This document shows positions 9,865-17,144 of a DNA stretch of 64,000 nt, piece by piece. The number at the start of each line of letters is the position of its first letter. The stretch's first letter is position 1. Location: NCBI RefSeq assembly GCF_019599145.1, contig NZ_CP080647.1:248001-312000 (forward strand), read 5' to 3'. The DNA is from Streptomyces akebiae (GTDB lineage: Bacteria > Actinomycetota > Actinomycetes > Streptomycetales > Streptomycetaceae). The position numbers and the translations under genes are program-made. A model generated the notes under the pieces. That model ran no database searches and was not told the DNA's origin. It saw nothing but the letters and a program-made list of their open reading frames with translations.

Positions 9865-10593
9865 ATGACGCTGCTCCGCGACGAGGACCTGTCCGCCGCG
9901 TTCGACCACGCCTCGCGCAGCTACGACACGCTGGTGTCCGCCAATCCCGGCTATCACGGCCAGTTGCGCCGCTCGGCCCGCCGCCTCCGTCTGCCCCGGC
10001 GGGGGGCCGGCCTGCGCGTCCTCGACCTCGGCTGCGGGACCGGCGCGTCCACCGCCGCGCTCGCCGCCGTTCTCCCCGAGGCGGAGATCACCGCGGTGGA
10101 CGCCTCGGCGGGCATGTTGGAGCGTGCGGCCCGCAAACCCTGGCGCGAGGGGGTGAGCTTCGTACACGCTCCCGCCGAGCGGCTGGCGCAGGCCGGGGTG
10201 GAGGGGCCGTTCGACGCGGTGTTCGCCGCCTACCTCTTCCGGAACGTCACCGATCCCGACCGCGTCCTGTCGACGGTGCGCGACGTCCTGGCTCCCGGGG
10301 GCCGCCTGGCGGTGCACGAGTACACCCTCAGCGGCCGGGCCCTCCACCGCGCCGTGTGGACGGGCGTGTGCCGTGGCCTGGTCCTGCCCGTCGCCACCGT
10401 CCTCGGCGACGGCGGCCTCTACCGCCATCTGTGGCGCAGCGTGGTGGAGTTCGACACCGCGGACGACTTCGCCGCGCGGGCCCGCTCCCAGGGCTTCGAA
10501 GCCGTGCGGGTACTGCCCCTGCCCGGATGGCAGACCGGCATCACGCACACGATCGTCGCCCGCCGACCGACCACGGCGGGGGACGGCCGATGA
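9865..10593 (+). CDS. crtT: SAM-dependent methyltransferase of the carotenoid cluster
   Basis: A 242-residue UbiE/MenG-like methyltransferase. Motif I is LRVLDLGCGTGASTAALAA at about residue 50, followed by ITAVDASAGMLERA and FDAVFAAYLFRNVTDPDR. The position between crtY and crtU matches crtT of described Streptomyces isorenieratene clusters, where its exact role is unsettled because CrtU itself transfers methyl groups within the ring. The ATG has GAGGAG upstream, and the stop overlaps the crtU start. The family call is secure; the gene name is by context. Confidence 0.85.
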   Translation: MTLLRDEDLSAAFDHASRSYDTLVSANPGYHGQLRRSARRLRLPRRGAGLRVLDLGCGTGASTAALAAVLPEAEITAVDASAGMLERAARKPWREGVSFVHAPAERLAQAGVEGPFDAVFAAYLFRNVTDPDRVLSTVRDVLAPGGRLAVHEYTLSGRALHRAVWTGVCRGLVLPVATVLGDGGLYRHLWRSVVEFDTADDFAARARSQGFEAVRVLPLPGWQTGITHTIVARRPTTAGDGR

Positions 10594-12143
10594 GGGCCCG
10601 CAGGGGCAACGACCCGCTGCGGCCCGGCAGGGACCGGCGGGTCCGCAGGCTGAACGCGGTACCGGGCGCTCCGCGCTGCATGGGCGACCGGCCGCCGACG
10701 GCCGCTGTCGTCGGCGGCGGTATCGCCGGCCTGGCGGCCGCGACAGCCCTCGCGGAGCGCGGCGTGCGGGTCACCCTCCACGAACGGGAGGCGACCCTCG
10801 GCGGACGTCTGGCCGGCTGGCCGACCGTCCTGTCCGACGGGACCACCGTCACCATGAGCCGCGGCTTCCACGCGTTCTTCCGCCAGTACTACAACCTGCG
10901 CGGGCTGCTGCGGCGGACCGATCCCACCCTGACCCGCCTGCGGGGACTGCCCGACTACCCCCTGCGACACGCCGACGGTCTCCACGACGGTTTCCGGTAC
11001 GTCCCGCGCACCCCGCCGTGGAGCGCGCTGGGCTTCGTCGCCCTGAGCCCCTCCTTCGGGCTCCGGGACCTGTTCCGTATGAACCTGGTCGCCGCGCTGC
11101 CCCTCCTGGACGTGCGGGTCCCCGAGGTCCACACCCGTCTCGACGGCGTCAGCGCCCGCGACTTCCTCGACGCGATCCGCTTCCCCGAGGCCGCGCAGCA
11201 CCTCGCGTTCGAGGTGTTCTCCCGCAGTTTCTTCGCCGATCCACGCGAACTGTCCGCGGCCGAGATGGTCCTCATGTTCCACATCTACTTCCTCGGCTCG
11301 GCCGAAGGACTCCTGTTCGACGTCCCCGACGAGCCCTTCCCCACCGCCCTGTGGGACCCCCTCGCCGCCTATCTGCGCGGCCACGGGGCCGACCTGCGCA
11401 CCGGGACCCCGGTCGAGGCGGTCGAGCCCACGCCCGACGGCGGCTTCCTCGTCGCCACCGGTCAGGAGGAACGACGGTACGACGCGGTCGTCCTGGCCCT
11501 CGACACGATCGGCCTGCGCCGCCTCGTCCAACGCTCCCCACGGCTGGCGGACGCGGCGTGGCGCGAACGGGTGGCGGGACTGCGGAGCGCGCCGCCCTTC
11601 CTGGTCTCCCGGCTGTGGCTGGACCGCCCCGTCGCCGCCGACCGTCCCGGCTTCCTGGGCACCGCCGGCTACGGCCCGCTCGACAACGTCAGCGTGCTCG
11701 ACCGCTGGGAGGGCGAGGCCGCGCGCTGGGCGGCCCGCACCGGCGGATCCGTCGTGGAACTGCACGCCTACGCCCTGTCCGACCGCGCGCCCCACGACGT
11801 CGAACAGAAGCGTCTAATGGAGCAGTTGCACCGGGTGTACCCCGAGACGCGCGCGGCGACGGTGCTGGACGAACGGCACGAATGGCGGGCCGACTGCCCG
11901 CTGTTCCCGGTCGGCGAGTACGACGCCCGGCCCACGGTCCGCACCGGTGACCCCGCTCTGGTGGTCGCCGGGGATCTGGTCCGCACCGGCCTCCCGGTCG
12001 CCCTCATGGAGCGGGCGGCCACGAGCGGATTCCTCGCCGCCAACGCGCTGCTGGAGCGGTGGGGGGTCAGGGGCCAGACCCTGTGGACCGTCCCCGACGG
12101 CGCCCGCGGCCCCCTGCTGCGCCGCCTCGCCCGCGTCGGCTGA
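10590..12143 (+). CDS. crtU: Beta-carotene desaturase/methylase forming aromatic rings
   Basis: Converts beta-carotene to isorenieratene by desaturating the ionone rings and shifting a methyl group. The 517-residue protein has an N-terminal FAD fold (AVVGGGIAGLAAATALAERG, about residue 38) and ATLGGRLAGWPTVLSDG. Its HAFFRQYYNLRGLLRR segment is characteristic of CrtU within the CrtI superfamily, and a FAD-binding end reads VVAGDLVRTGLPVALMERAATSG. The start overlaps the crtT stop (ATGA); a later ATG at residue 31 is possible because the first 30 residues are Arg-rich. Last gene of its block, tail-to-tail with the LodB-like gene. Confidence 0.92.
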   Translation: MRARRGNDPLRPGRDRRVRRLNAVPGAPRCMGDRPPTAAVVGGGIAGLAAATALAERGVRVTLHEREATLGGRLAGWPTVLSDGTTVTMSRGFHAFFRQYYNLRGLLRRTDPTLTRLRGLPDYPLRHADGLHDGFRYVPRTPPWSALGFVALSPSFGLRDLFRMNLVAALPLLDVRVPEVHTRLDGVSARDFLDAIRFPEAAQHLAFEVFSRSFFADPRELSAAEMVLMFHIYFLGSAEGLLFDVPDEPFPTALWDPLAAYLRGHGADLRTGTPVEAVEPTPDGGFLVATGQEERRYDAVVLALDTIGLRRLVQRSPRLADAAWRERVAGLRSAPPFLVSRLWLDRPVAADRPGFLGTAGYGPLDNVSVLDRWEGEAARWAARTGGSVVELHAYALSDRAPHDVEQKRLMEQLHRVYPETRAATVLDERHEWRADCPLFPVGEYDARPTVRTGDPALVVAGDLVRTGLPVALMERAATSGFLAANALLERWGVRGQTLWTVPDGARGPLLRRLARVG

Positions 12144-12166
12144 GCCCGTCGTGGGCGCCGGGACGA

Positions 12167-13408
12167 TCAGTGCGGAGTCTCGGGGAGACCGGCCAGGCGC
12201 CGCGCCCAGAAGGCGTGGTGGCTCCAGCGGGTCTCCTGGGCGTGGGCAGAGCGGTGGCCGCGCACGTACGCGGTCCGCGCGGCCGCGACCTGGTGCGCGT
12301 AGTCGGCGAGGGCCGAGTCGTCGCCGCGCCCCGTGCGGCTCAGGTGGGCGTCGACGGCGCGGCCCGCGCTCAGCCCGGTGTACAGGGCGGTCAGGACGCC
12401 CTGGGAGGACAGCGGGTCGAAGCAGAGGGCCGCGTCCCCGGCGGCGGTCCAGCCGTCTCCGTACACCCGGTCCAGGTGCGCGGTGTGCGCGGCGGCCCGG
12501 CGCGGCGCGTCGAACGGCGCGGACGGGTCCCCCTGCGGCCGGACCCGCCGGGACACGTGCCGGGTGGCCAGCATCCGTCCCCGGAAGTGGTGCGCGGCGT
12601 AGGGGGCGGCGGGCAGGTCGGTGTCGGTGAAGTAGGCGACCAGGCGCCCGCCGACGGGCTGCGGGGCGGTGTACCACCAGCCGTCCTCGTCGGACTCGAC
12701 GAGCGAACAGCGCTCGGTGTCCCGGGGGTCCGCCGCGAGCGGAGCCAGGAGGGCGGTGAGCCGATCCCGGACCCGCCGCCGCGCACCGCACCGGACGGCG
12801 ATCGCGGCGGCACGGCCGGTGGCGTCGACCAACCAACGGCAGCGCACCGTACGCTCACCGCCTGCTCCTACGCCTACGCCGCCACCGGCCACGGCGCGGC
12901 TCGTGCCGCAGCGCAAGGTCACGGTCCAACTGCCGTCCGGGCGCCGTGCGGTTCCGCGTACGGCCGTGTCCTCGGCGACCTCGGCCCCGGCCGCGCGGGA
13001 GGCGTCACGCAGCCGTCGGTCGAACAGCTGCCGGTCGAGGTGCCAGCCGTGCCCGTGCGGGTCGTTGACGAAGTCCACGGCGCGCAGGTCGGCCGAGCCC
13101 CACGCCGACAGGGTGCCGTAGCAGCGCAGATGCCCGGGTCCGAGGACGCGGTCGGTGACGCCGAGATCGCCCAGTACGACCCGTCCGGCGGGCACGAGCG
13201 TCTCACCGACCTTCGGCGGCCCGGTGCCGGCGTCCGCCAGCAGGACCCTACGGCCGGCCCGGGCGAGGGTGAGCGCCGCGGCACACCCGGCCGGGCCGCC
13301 GCCCGCCACCACCACATCGAAAGGCACCGTTCCGAAAGCGGGATCGAGTGCGGGCGCGAGCGCCGACTCCCGCACAGGCACAGGCACAGCCGCAGGCACG
13401 GACCTCAC
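12167..13408 (-). CDS. LodB-like FAD-dependent maturation flavoprotein
   Basis: A 413-residue flavoprotein of the halogenase/geranylgeranyl-reductase-like FAD family. The FAD motif is VVVAGGGPAGCAAALTLARAG at about residue 30, with KVGETLVPAG shortly after and an FDPLSSQGVLTALYTG segment near the end, all typical of this family. Its GTG start overlaps the stop of the upstream LodA-like oxidase. In characterised pairs (LodA/LodB, GoxA/GoxB) the flavoprotein is needed to build the oxidase's cysteine tryptophylquinone, and the coupling here argues for the same role. Geranylgeranyl reductase activity, suggested by the carotenoid surroundings, is less likely given the fixed pairing. Confidence 0.8.
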   Translation of the reverse strand: MRSVPAAVPVPVRESALAPALDPAFGTVPFDVVVAGGGPAGCAAALTLARAGRRVLLADAGTGPPKVGETLVPAGRVVLGDLGVTDRVLGPGHLRCYGTLSAWGSADLRAVDFVNDPHGHGWHLDRQLFDRRLRDASRAAGAEVAEDTAVRGTARRPDGSWTVTLRCGTSRAVAGGGVGVGAGGERTVRCRWLVDATGRAAAIAVRCGARRRVRDRLTALLAPLAADPRDTERCSLVESDEDGWWYTAPQPVGGRLVAYFTDTDLPAAPYAAHHFRGRMLATRHVSRRVRPQGDPSAPFDAPRRAAAHTAHLDRVYGDGWTAAGDAALCFDPLSSQGVLTALYTGLSAGRAVDAHLSRTGRGDDSALADYAHQVAAARTAYVRGHRSAHAQETRWSHHAFWARRLAGLPETPH

Positions 13409-15429
13409 TGCGCCTCGTGGAAAGGGTCGAGTCTTTCCAGGTACCCGGCGGCGATCTCCTCCTCGCGGTAGCCGGTCGCCCGCGCGGCCTCGCTGACCGC
13501 CCGCGCCACATACGCGGCCTCGTCCGCCGCGAGGGCCGTGCTGTCCTCGGGCCGGACGCCGCCCGCCGCGGCGGCCAGCGTGGGTGGCCCCGCCTCGGGC
13601 ACATGCAGGTTGACGAGGTTCGCCGTGTCCGACGCCTGGTCGAGCGGTGATCCCGGGCGGGACTCCACCTGGATCCGTTCGGGGAACTTCCCGTCGCCCA
13701 CGGTGTAGTCACGCACCTCGACGACGCCGAGCTTCGGCCAGTCCGTGATCATCTGGGTGCGCTGCTCGTTCATGGTGCCGGTCAGGCCGCGCAGCCAGGT
13801 CGCCCGCCGCTCGAACGCCTCCTCCCGGGCGCTGTCGTCGCCGCCGGTCGGCGGGGTGTTCACCGTCTCGAAGTCCACCAGCTTGAGCACGTGGTTGGGC
13901 ACCTGGGCGGGCCAGAAGGTCGGCAGGTACGGGCTGTAGCGCGGCCCGAGGTTGGCCAGCACCTCGTAGCCGGAACGGCAGCTCGCGGTGTCCGCCTGCC
14001 AGGGGGCGGCCATCCAGCGGGTGAGGTCTCCGGGCCCCTGCGCGTACAGCGGTCCGCCCACGGCGGCGGCCTCCTGCGGGGTCAGGGTGGGTCCGAAGTC
14101 AGGTTCCGTGGTGCCCGGGGCACGGTGCCGGATGCGGAAGGGCGCGGTGAACATGCTCGGGGACCTGATCGGCCAGGTGACCTCGCACCCGGGGTGGAAG
14201 GCGTCGGCGGCACAGTTCTCCAGGGCCGCCCGGTCCAGCAGCCCCGGCTGCTCGGCGACGGGGGCGTCGTCGAGCGTGGGACGGGGCTGCCGCAGCGGCC
14301 CGGACTGGAACGCGCCGTCCGCCCAGCGTCGCAGCATCCAGTCCTGGGTCGGGGACAGCGTGATGTGCTGACGTACGGACCTGGGCCTACTGGCCATGGC
14401 GTCACCGTAGAGCCACGGCCACGGCAGCGGGGACATGCCGTCGCGGTCCCAGTCGCGCAGGGCCACGTACGTCTGGCGGCGCAGTTCCCGGCTCCGCCTG
14501 GACGGATCGGCGAGTCTCCCGCGCAGCGCGGGGGAGACAAAGTGGTTCGGACCGTTCCAGCCGAACTGGGTGGCGAAGCCCTGGTTGACCCACTGCAGAT
14601 CACAGAAGCGGCGCAGCAGCGGTTCGATGTGATCGGTGTACGAGATCTGCTGCGGGCGGGTCAGTGAACCGGCCTTGACGAAGACGTCGAAGAGCAGGTC
14701 GTAGAGGGTGCGGATGGACCGCACTCCCGGGGCGTAGTGCGGAGGCCCCACCACGACCCAGGCCGGAGTGGCCGTCAGTTCCCTGTCGTCGATGAGGACC
14801 TTCGCCGTCACCGGGCCGTCGGACACGTCGTCGTACCAGGTGTCGTTGTTGGCGACTCCGGTGATCGGAGCGTTCGCGTACGAGGCGGAGTGCCCCCTGC
14901 CGCCGAGCACCAGCAAGCGGCCGTCCGCGCGGGTGGAGATCTCGCCGAGGTACACGGCCTTGCCCATGATCTTGCCGGTGTCGAATTTCTGCGTCTCCGT
15001 CAGGGAGCCGCGGACGGTACGGCTCCCGGGGTCGTTGACCAGCTTCTTCCGGTCGGCGCCCACGACGCCGGCGTTGCGCCGGCCGTACTGTTCGGGGGCG
15101 AGTGTCTCGCCCTCGGGAATGTCGAGCGGCACGTGGAACTGGTACCAGGCGGCCTTCTTGTTGGCCAGATGCACCGTCCACCGGATCTCGGACACACCCG
15201 CCTCGCCCGGCTTGAGTTCCCGCACGACCTCGCCCGCGGCGTTGTGGCCGTACACCCGGAAACGCGCGGCCTGCCTCCGGATCGCCCCCGCGGCGTCCTT
15301 GAAGGAGCCGGGGTCCGCGGGCTTCTGGTCCGGTGACTCCGGGCCGACGAAGGGCGCCTCGACGCTGTTGCCGACCCGCGCGACGCCGATTGCCGGGTGA
15401 ATCCTCACCCGCACGATGTGACCGTCCAT
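13405..15429 (-). CDS. LodA/GoxA-family CTQ-dependent amino-acid oxidase
   Basis: A 674-residue protein opening HIVRVRIHPAIGVARVGNS, the N-terminal hallmark of the LodA family. LodA oxidises L-lysine at the epsilon position and GoxA oxidises glycine; both release H2O2 and ammonia. The cofactor cysteine is probably Cys484 in PWQADTASC, with Asp480 four residues before it as in LodA (Asp512/Cys516). The partner tryptophan is less clear: Trp506 (FWPAQVPN), Trp545 and Trp564 are candidates. No signal peptide is seen. The ATG at 15429 has GGAAGG upstream; upstream in-frame starts enter the divergent promoter. The substrate cannot be read from sequence. Confidence 0.85.
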   Translation of the reverse strand: MDGHIVRVRIHPAIGVARVGNSVEAPFVGPESPDQKPADPGSFKDAAGAIRRQAARFRVYGHNAAGEVVRELKPGEAGVSEIRWTVHLANKKAAWYQFHVPLDIPEGETLAPEQYGRRNAGVVGADRKKLVNDPGSRTVRGSLTETQKFDTGKIMGKAVYLGEISTRADGRLLVLGGRGHSASYANAPITGVANNDTWYDDVSDGPVTAKVLIDDRELTATPAWVVVGPPHYAPGVRSIRTLYDLLFDVFVKAGSLTRPQQISYTDHIEPLLRRFCDLQWVNQGFATQFGWNGPNHFVSPALRGRLADPSRRSRELRRQTYVALRDWDRDGMSPLPWPWLYGDAMASRPRSVRQHITLSPTQDWMLRRWADGAFQSGPLRQPRPTLDDAPVAEQPGLLDRAALENCAADAFHPGCEVTWPIRSPSMFTAPFRIRHRAPGTTEPDFGPTLTPQEAAAVGGPLYAQGPGDLTRWMAAPWQADTASCRSGYEVLANLGPRYSPYLPTFWPAQVPNHVLKLVDFETVNTPPTGGDDSAREEAFERRATWLRGLTGTMNEQRTQMITDWPKLGVVEVRDYTVGDGKFPERIQVESRPGSPLDQASDTANLVNLHVPEAGPPTLAAAAGGVRPEDSTALAADEAAYVARAVSEAARATGYREEEIAAGYLERLDPFHEAQ

Positions 15430-15525
15430 CGAGAACCTTCCGTTGTGCTCCGCGGGCTCGCCGACGCTTTCCACTACGCTCACATATCTGCACAAACAGC
15501 GCATTTCTCTACACGAGGAGATCGC
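15430..15525. promoter_or_regulatory. 96-bp divergent promoter, oxidase module
   Basis: The only gap between the leftward LodA/LodB genes and the rightward helical-protein/prenyl-synthase pair, so one short region must control both arms. It is relatively AT-rich around 15470-15515 (for example ACATATCTGCACAAACAG). I could not define confident -35/-10 pairs. A GAGGAG ribosome site for the rightward gene is at 15515-15520. Confidence 0.5.
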
Positions 15526-16017
15526 ATGTCCGACGAGCACCTCAATCGGGTCGACGCGGAGCGCCTTCAGCTCTCCCGCGCGGTCTCCCAGGTGGTCAAG
15601 CAGGCGGCCACGATCCTGCAGCAGGAGCTGACCGACGGTTCGGGCCGTGCCACGGCCATGCAGAAGAAGTACGCGGCGACGAAGAAGGTCGACCCCAACG
15701 AGTTCCAGATGCTGAGCAGCCGCGTCCGCAAGGACGTGCACGACCTCATCGCGATGGCCGCGGAGATGTTCACCGAACTCAAGACCACGGAGGTCCAGTC
15801 GCTGGTGTCACGTATGGCCACCGACGCGCACGACGTGGTCGACACCACGATGAACCTCGTGGAGAACGCGCCCGCGACCGCCAGGACCCTGGCCAATCTC
15901 GGCTTCACCACGCCGCCGGCGGGCCCCATGCCGGCGACGGGCGAGACGTCGGCGTCGGATTCCGCACCGGAATCCGGTGCGGAATCCGGCGGCGAACCAC
16001 CGCGACCCGGCGTCTGA
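15526..16017 (+). CDS. Unrecognised helical protein upstream of a prenyl synthase
   Basis: A 163-residue protein I do not recognise. Residues 1 to about 125 look almost wholly alpha-helical, with long amphipathic stretches (AVSQVVKQAATILQQEL, VRKDVHDLIAMAAEMFTEL, MATDAHDVVDTTMNLVENA). The tail is a Pro/Gly/Glu-rich disordered segment with repeated SAPESGAESGG. There is no signal peptide, membrane segment or metal motif. The ATG has GAGGAG six bases upstream. It is 12 bases ahead of the prenyl synthase and divergent from the CTQ oxidase, so a structural or regulatory partner of either is plausible. Function is unknown. Confidence 0.75.
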   Translation: MSDEHLNRVDAERLQLSRAVSQVVKQAATILQQELTDGSGRATAMQKKYAATKKVDPNEFQMLSSRVRKDVHDLIAMAAEMFTELKTTEVQSLVSRMATDAHDVVDTTMNLVENAPATARTLANLGFTTPPAGPMPATGETSASDSAPESGAESGGEPPRPGV

Positions 16018-16029
16018 GAGGGCGGATCC

Positions 16030-17079
16030 ATGACCGCTGAACCGGGCGTGGGCGTCGGCCCCTCAGCCGTGGAGTCGGTTCTCGCGCGCTACCGCGACCT
16101 CACCATCGCGCGACTGCTGTCCGGCATTCCGGACTCGACGCCGGACGAGCTGTACAGCCTCGTGCGCGACTACCCCAGCCGGTCCGGCAAGGGGCTGCGC
16201 CCGGCGCTGTGCCTGGCGGTGTGCCGGGCGCTCGGCGGCGACATCGAGAAGGCGATCGACTCGGCTGTCGCGATCGAACTCACCCACAACGCGTTCCTCA
16301 TCCTCGACGACGTGCAGGACGGCAGCCACATGCGCCGCGGTGCGCCGACGCTGCCCGCCGAGTACGGCCTCGGGGTCGCGGTCAACGTCGGCAGCGCGAC
16401 CAATCTGCTGGCCCTGCAGCACCTGATGGCCAATCGGTGGGCACTCGGCCCCAACCTCGCGTGGGCGATCCTCCAGGAGTCCGCGCTGATGATGCGCCAC
16501 TCACTGGAGGGGCAGGCGATCGAGGTCGGCTGGATCCGGAACAACGCCTGCGACCTCGTCGACGACGACTACTACCGGATGTGCATGAAGAAGTCGTCCT
16601 GGTACACGTGTATCCATCCCTGTCGTGTAGGCGCCCTCGTGGCCGAGGGAAAGCACAGCGCGACGGTCCGCTTCGACCGCTACGGCTGCTATCTCGGTGC
16701 CGCGTTCCAGATCCAGGACGACCTGCTCAATCTGACGGGTCACTACGCGCGGTACGGCAAGGAGATCTCCGGGGACCTCTGGGAGGGCAAGCGCACACTC
16801 GTCCTCATCGAGTACATGCGCCGGTGCACACCGGCGCGACGGGCGCGGATGGAGCGGTTCCTGGGCAGGACCCGCGCCGAACGCACCGAGGACGAGGTGC
16901 AGTGGGTACGGGACGAACTGCTCGGCTCGGGGTGTGTCGAGACGGTACGGGCGAGGGCGCGGGCCCTTGCGGAGGAGGCGCACAGGGAGGCGCTGGAGGC
17001 GTTCGCCGACCATCCCGAGACCGAGGAGAGACAGTTCCTGCTCGACCTGCCGTTCTACATGGTGGAACGGGACAGCTGA
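16030..17079 (+). CDS. Polyprenyl diphosphate synthase with DDxxN second motif
   Basis: A 349-residue trans-isoprenyl diphosphate synthase. The first Asp-rich motif is LILDDVQDGSHMRRG (Asp93-Asp97); GKGLRPAL is at about residue 54. The second motif reads FQIQDDLLNLTG (230-234), with Asn in place of the final Asp, then GDLWEGKRTLVL. DDxxN and the HNAFLILDD context recall eukaryote-type GGPP synthases, whereas the crtE product has DDLGD. Chain length cannot be set by eye. It probably serves the adjacent oxidase module rather than carotenoids, because crtE already supplies GGPP. No cyclase or prenyltransferase gene is adjacent. Confidence 0.87.
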   Translation: MTAEPGVGVGPSAVESVLARYRDLTIARLLSGIPDSTPDELYSLVRDYPSRSGKGLRPALCLAVCRALGGDIEKAIDSAVAIELTHNAFLILDDVQDGSHMRRGAPTLPAEYGLGVAVNVGSATNLLALQHLMANRWALGPNLAWAILQESALMMRHSLEGQAIEVGWIRNNACDLVDDDYYRMCMKKSSWYTCIHPCRVGALVAEGKHSATVRFDRYGCYLGAAFQIQDDLLNLTGHYARYGKEISGDLWEGKRTLVLIEYMRRCTPARRARMERFLGRTRAERTEDEVQWVRDELLGSGCVETVRARARALAEEAHREALEAFADHPETEERQFLLDLPFYMVERDS

Positions 17080-17098
17080 ACGGTCCTCGGTCCGGTCC

Positions 17099-17131
17099 GG
17101 TGGTCGTCCGGTGGTCGTCAGGTGGTCGTCC
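17099..17131. repeat. Three tandem 11-bp repeats between convergent genes
   Basis: GGTGGTCGTCC, GGTGGTCGTCA and GGTGGTCGTCC follow each other directly after the prenyl synthase stop and before the end of the convergent peptidase gene. The block probably arose by slippage in non-coding DNA. No hairpin of note is seen. Confidence 0.75.
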
Positions 17132-17144
17132 GGCGGGTCAGCGG

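Noticed and set aside
9565..10548. Minus-strand frame opposite crtT
   Set aside because: Shadow of the methyltransferase; composition Gly/Ala/Arg/Gln-rich without motifs.
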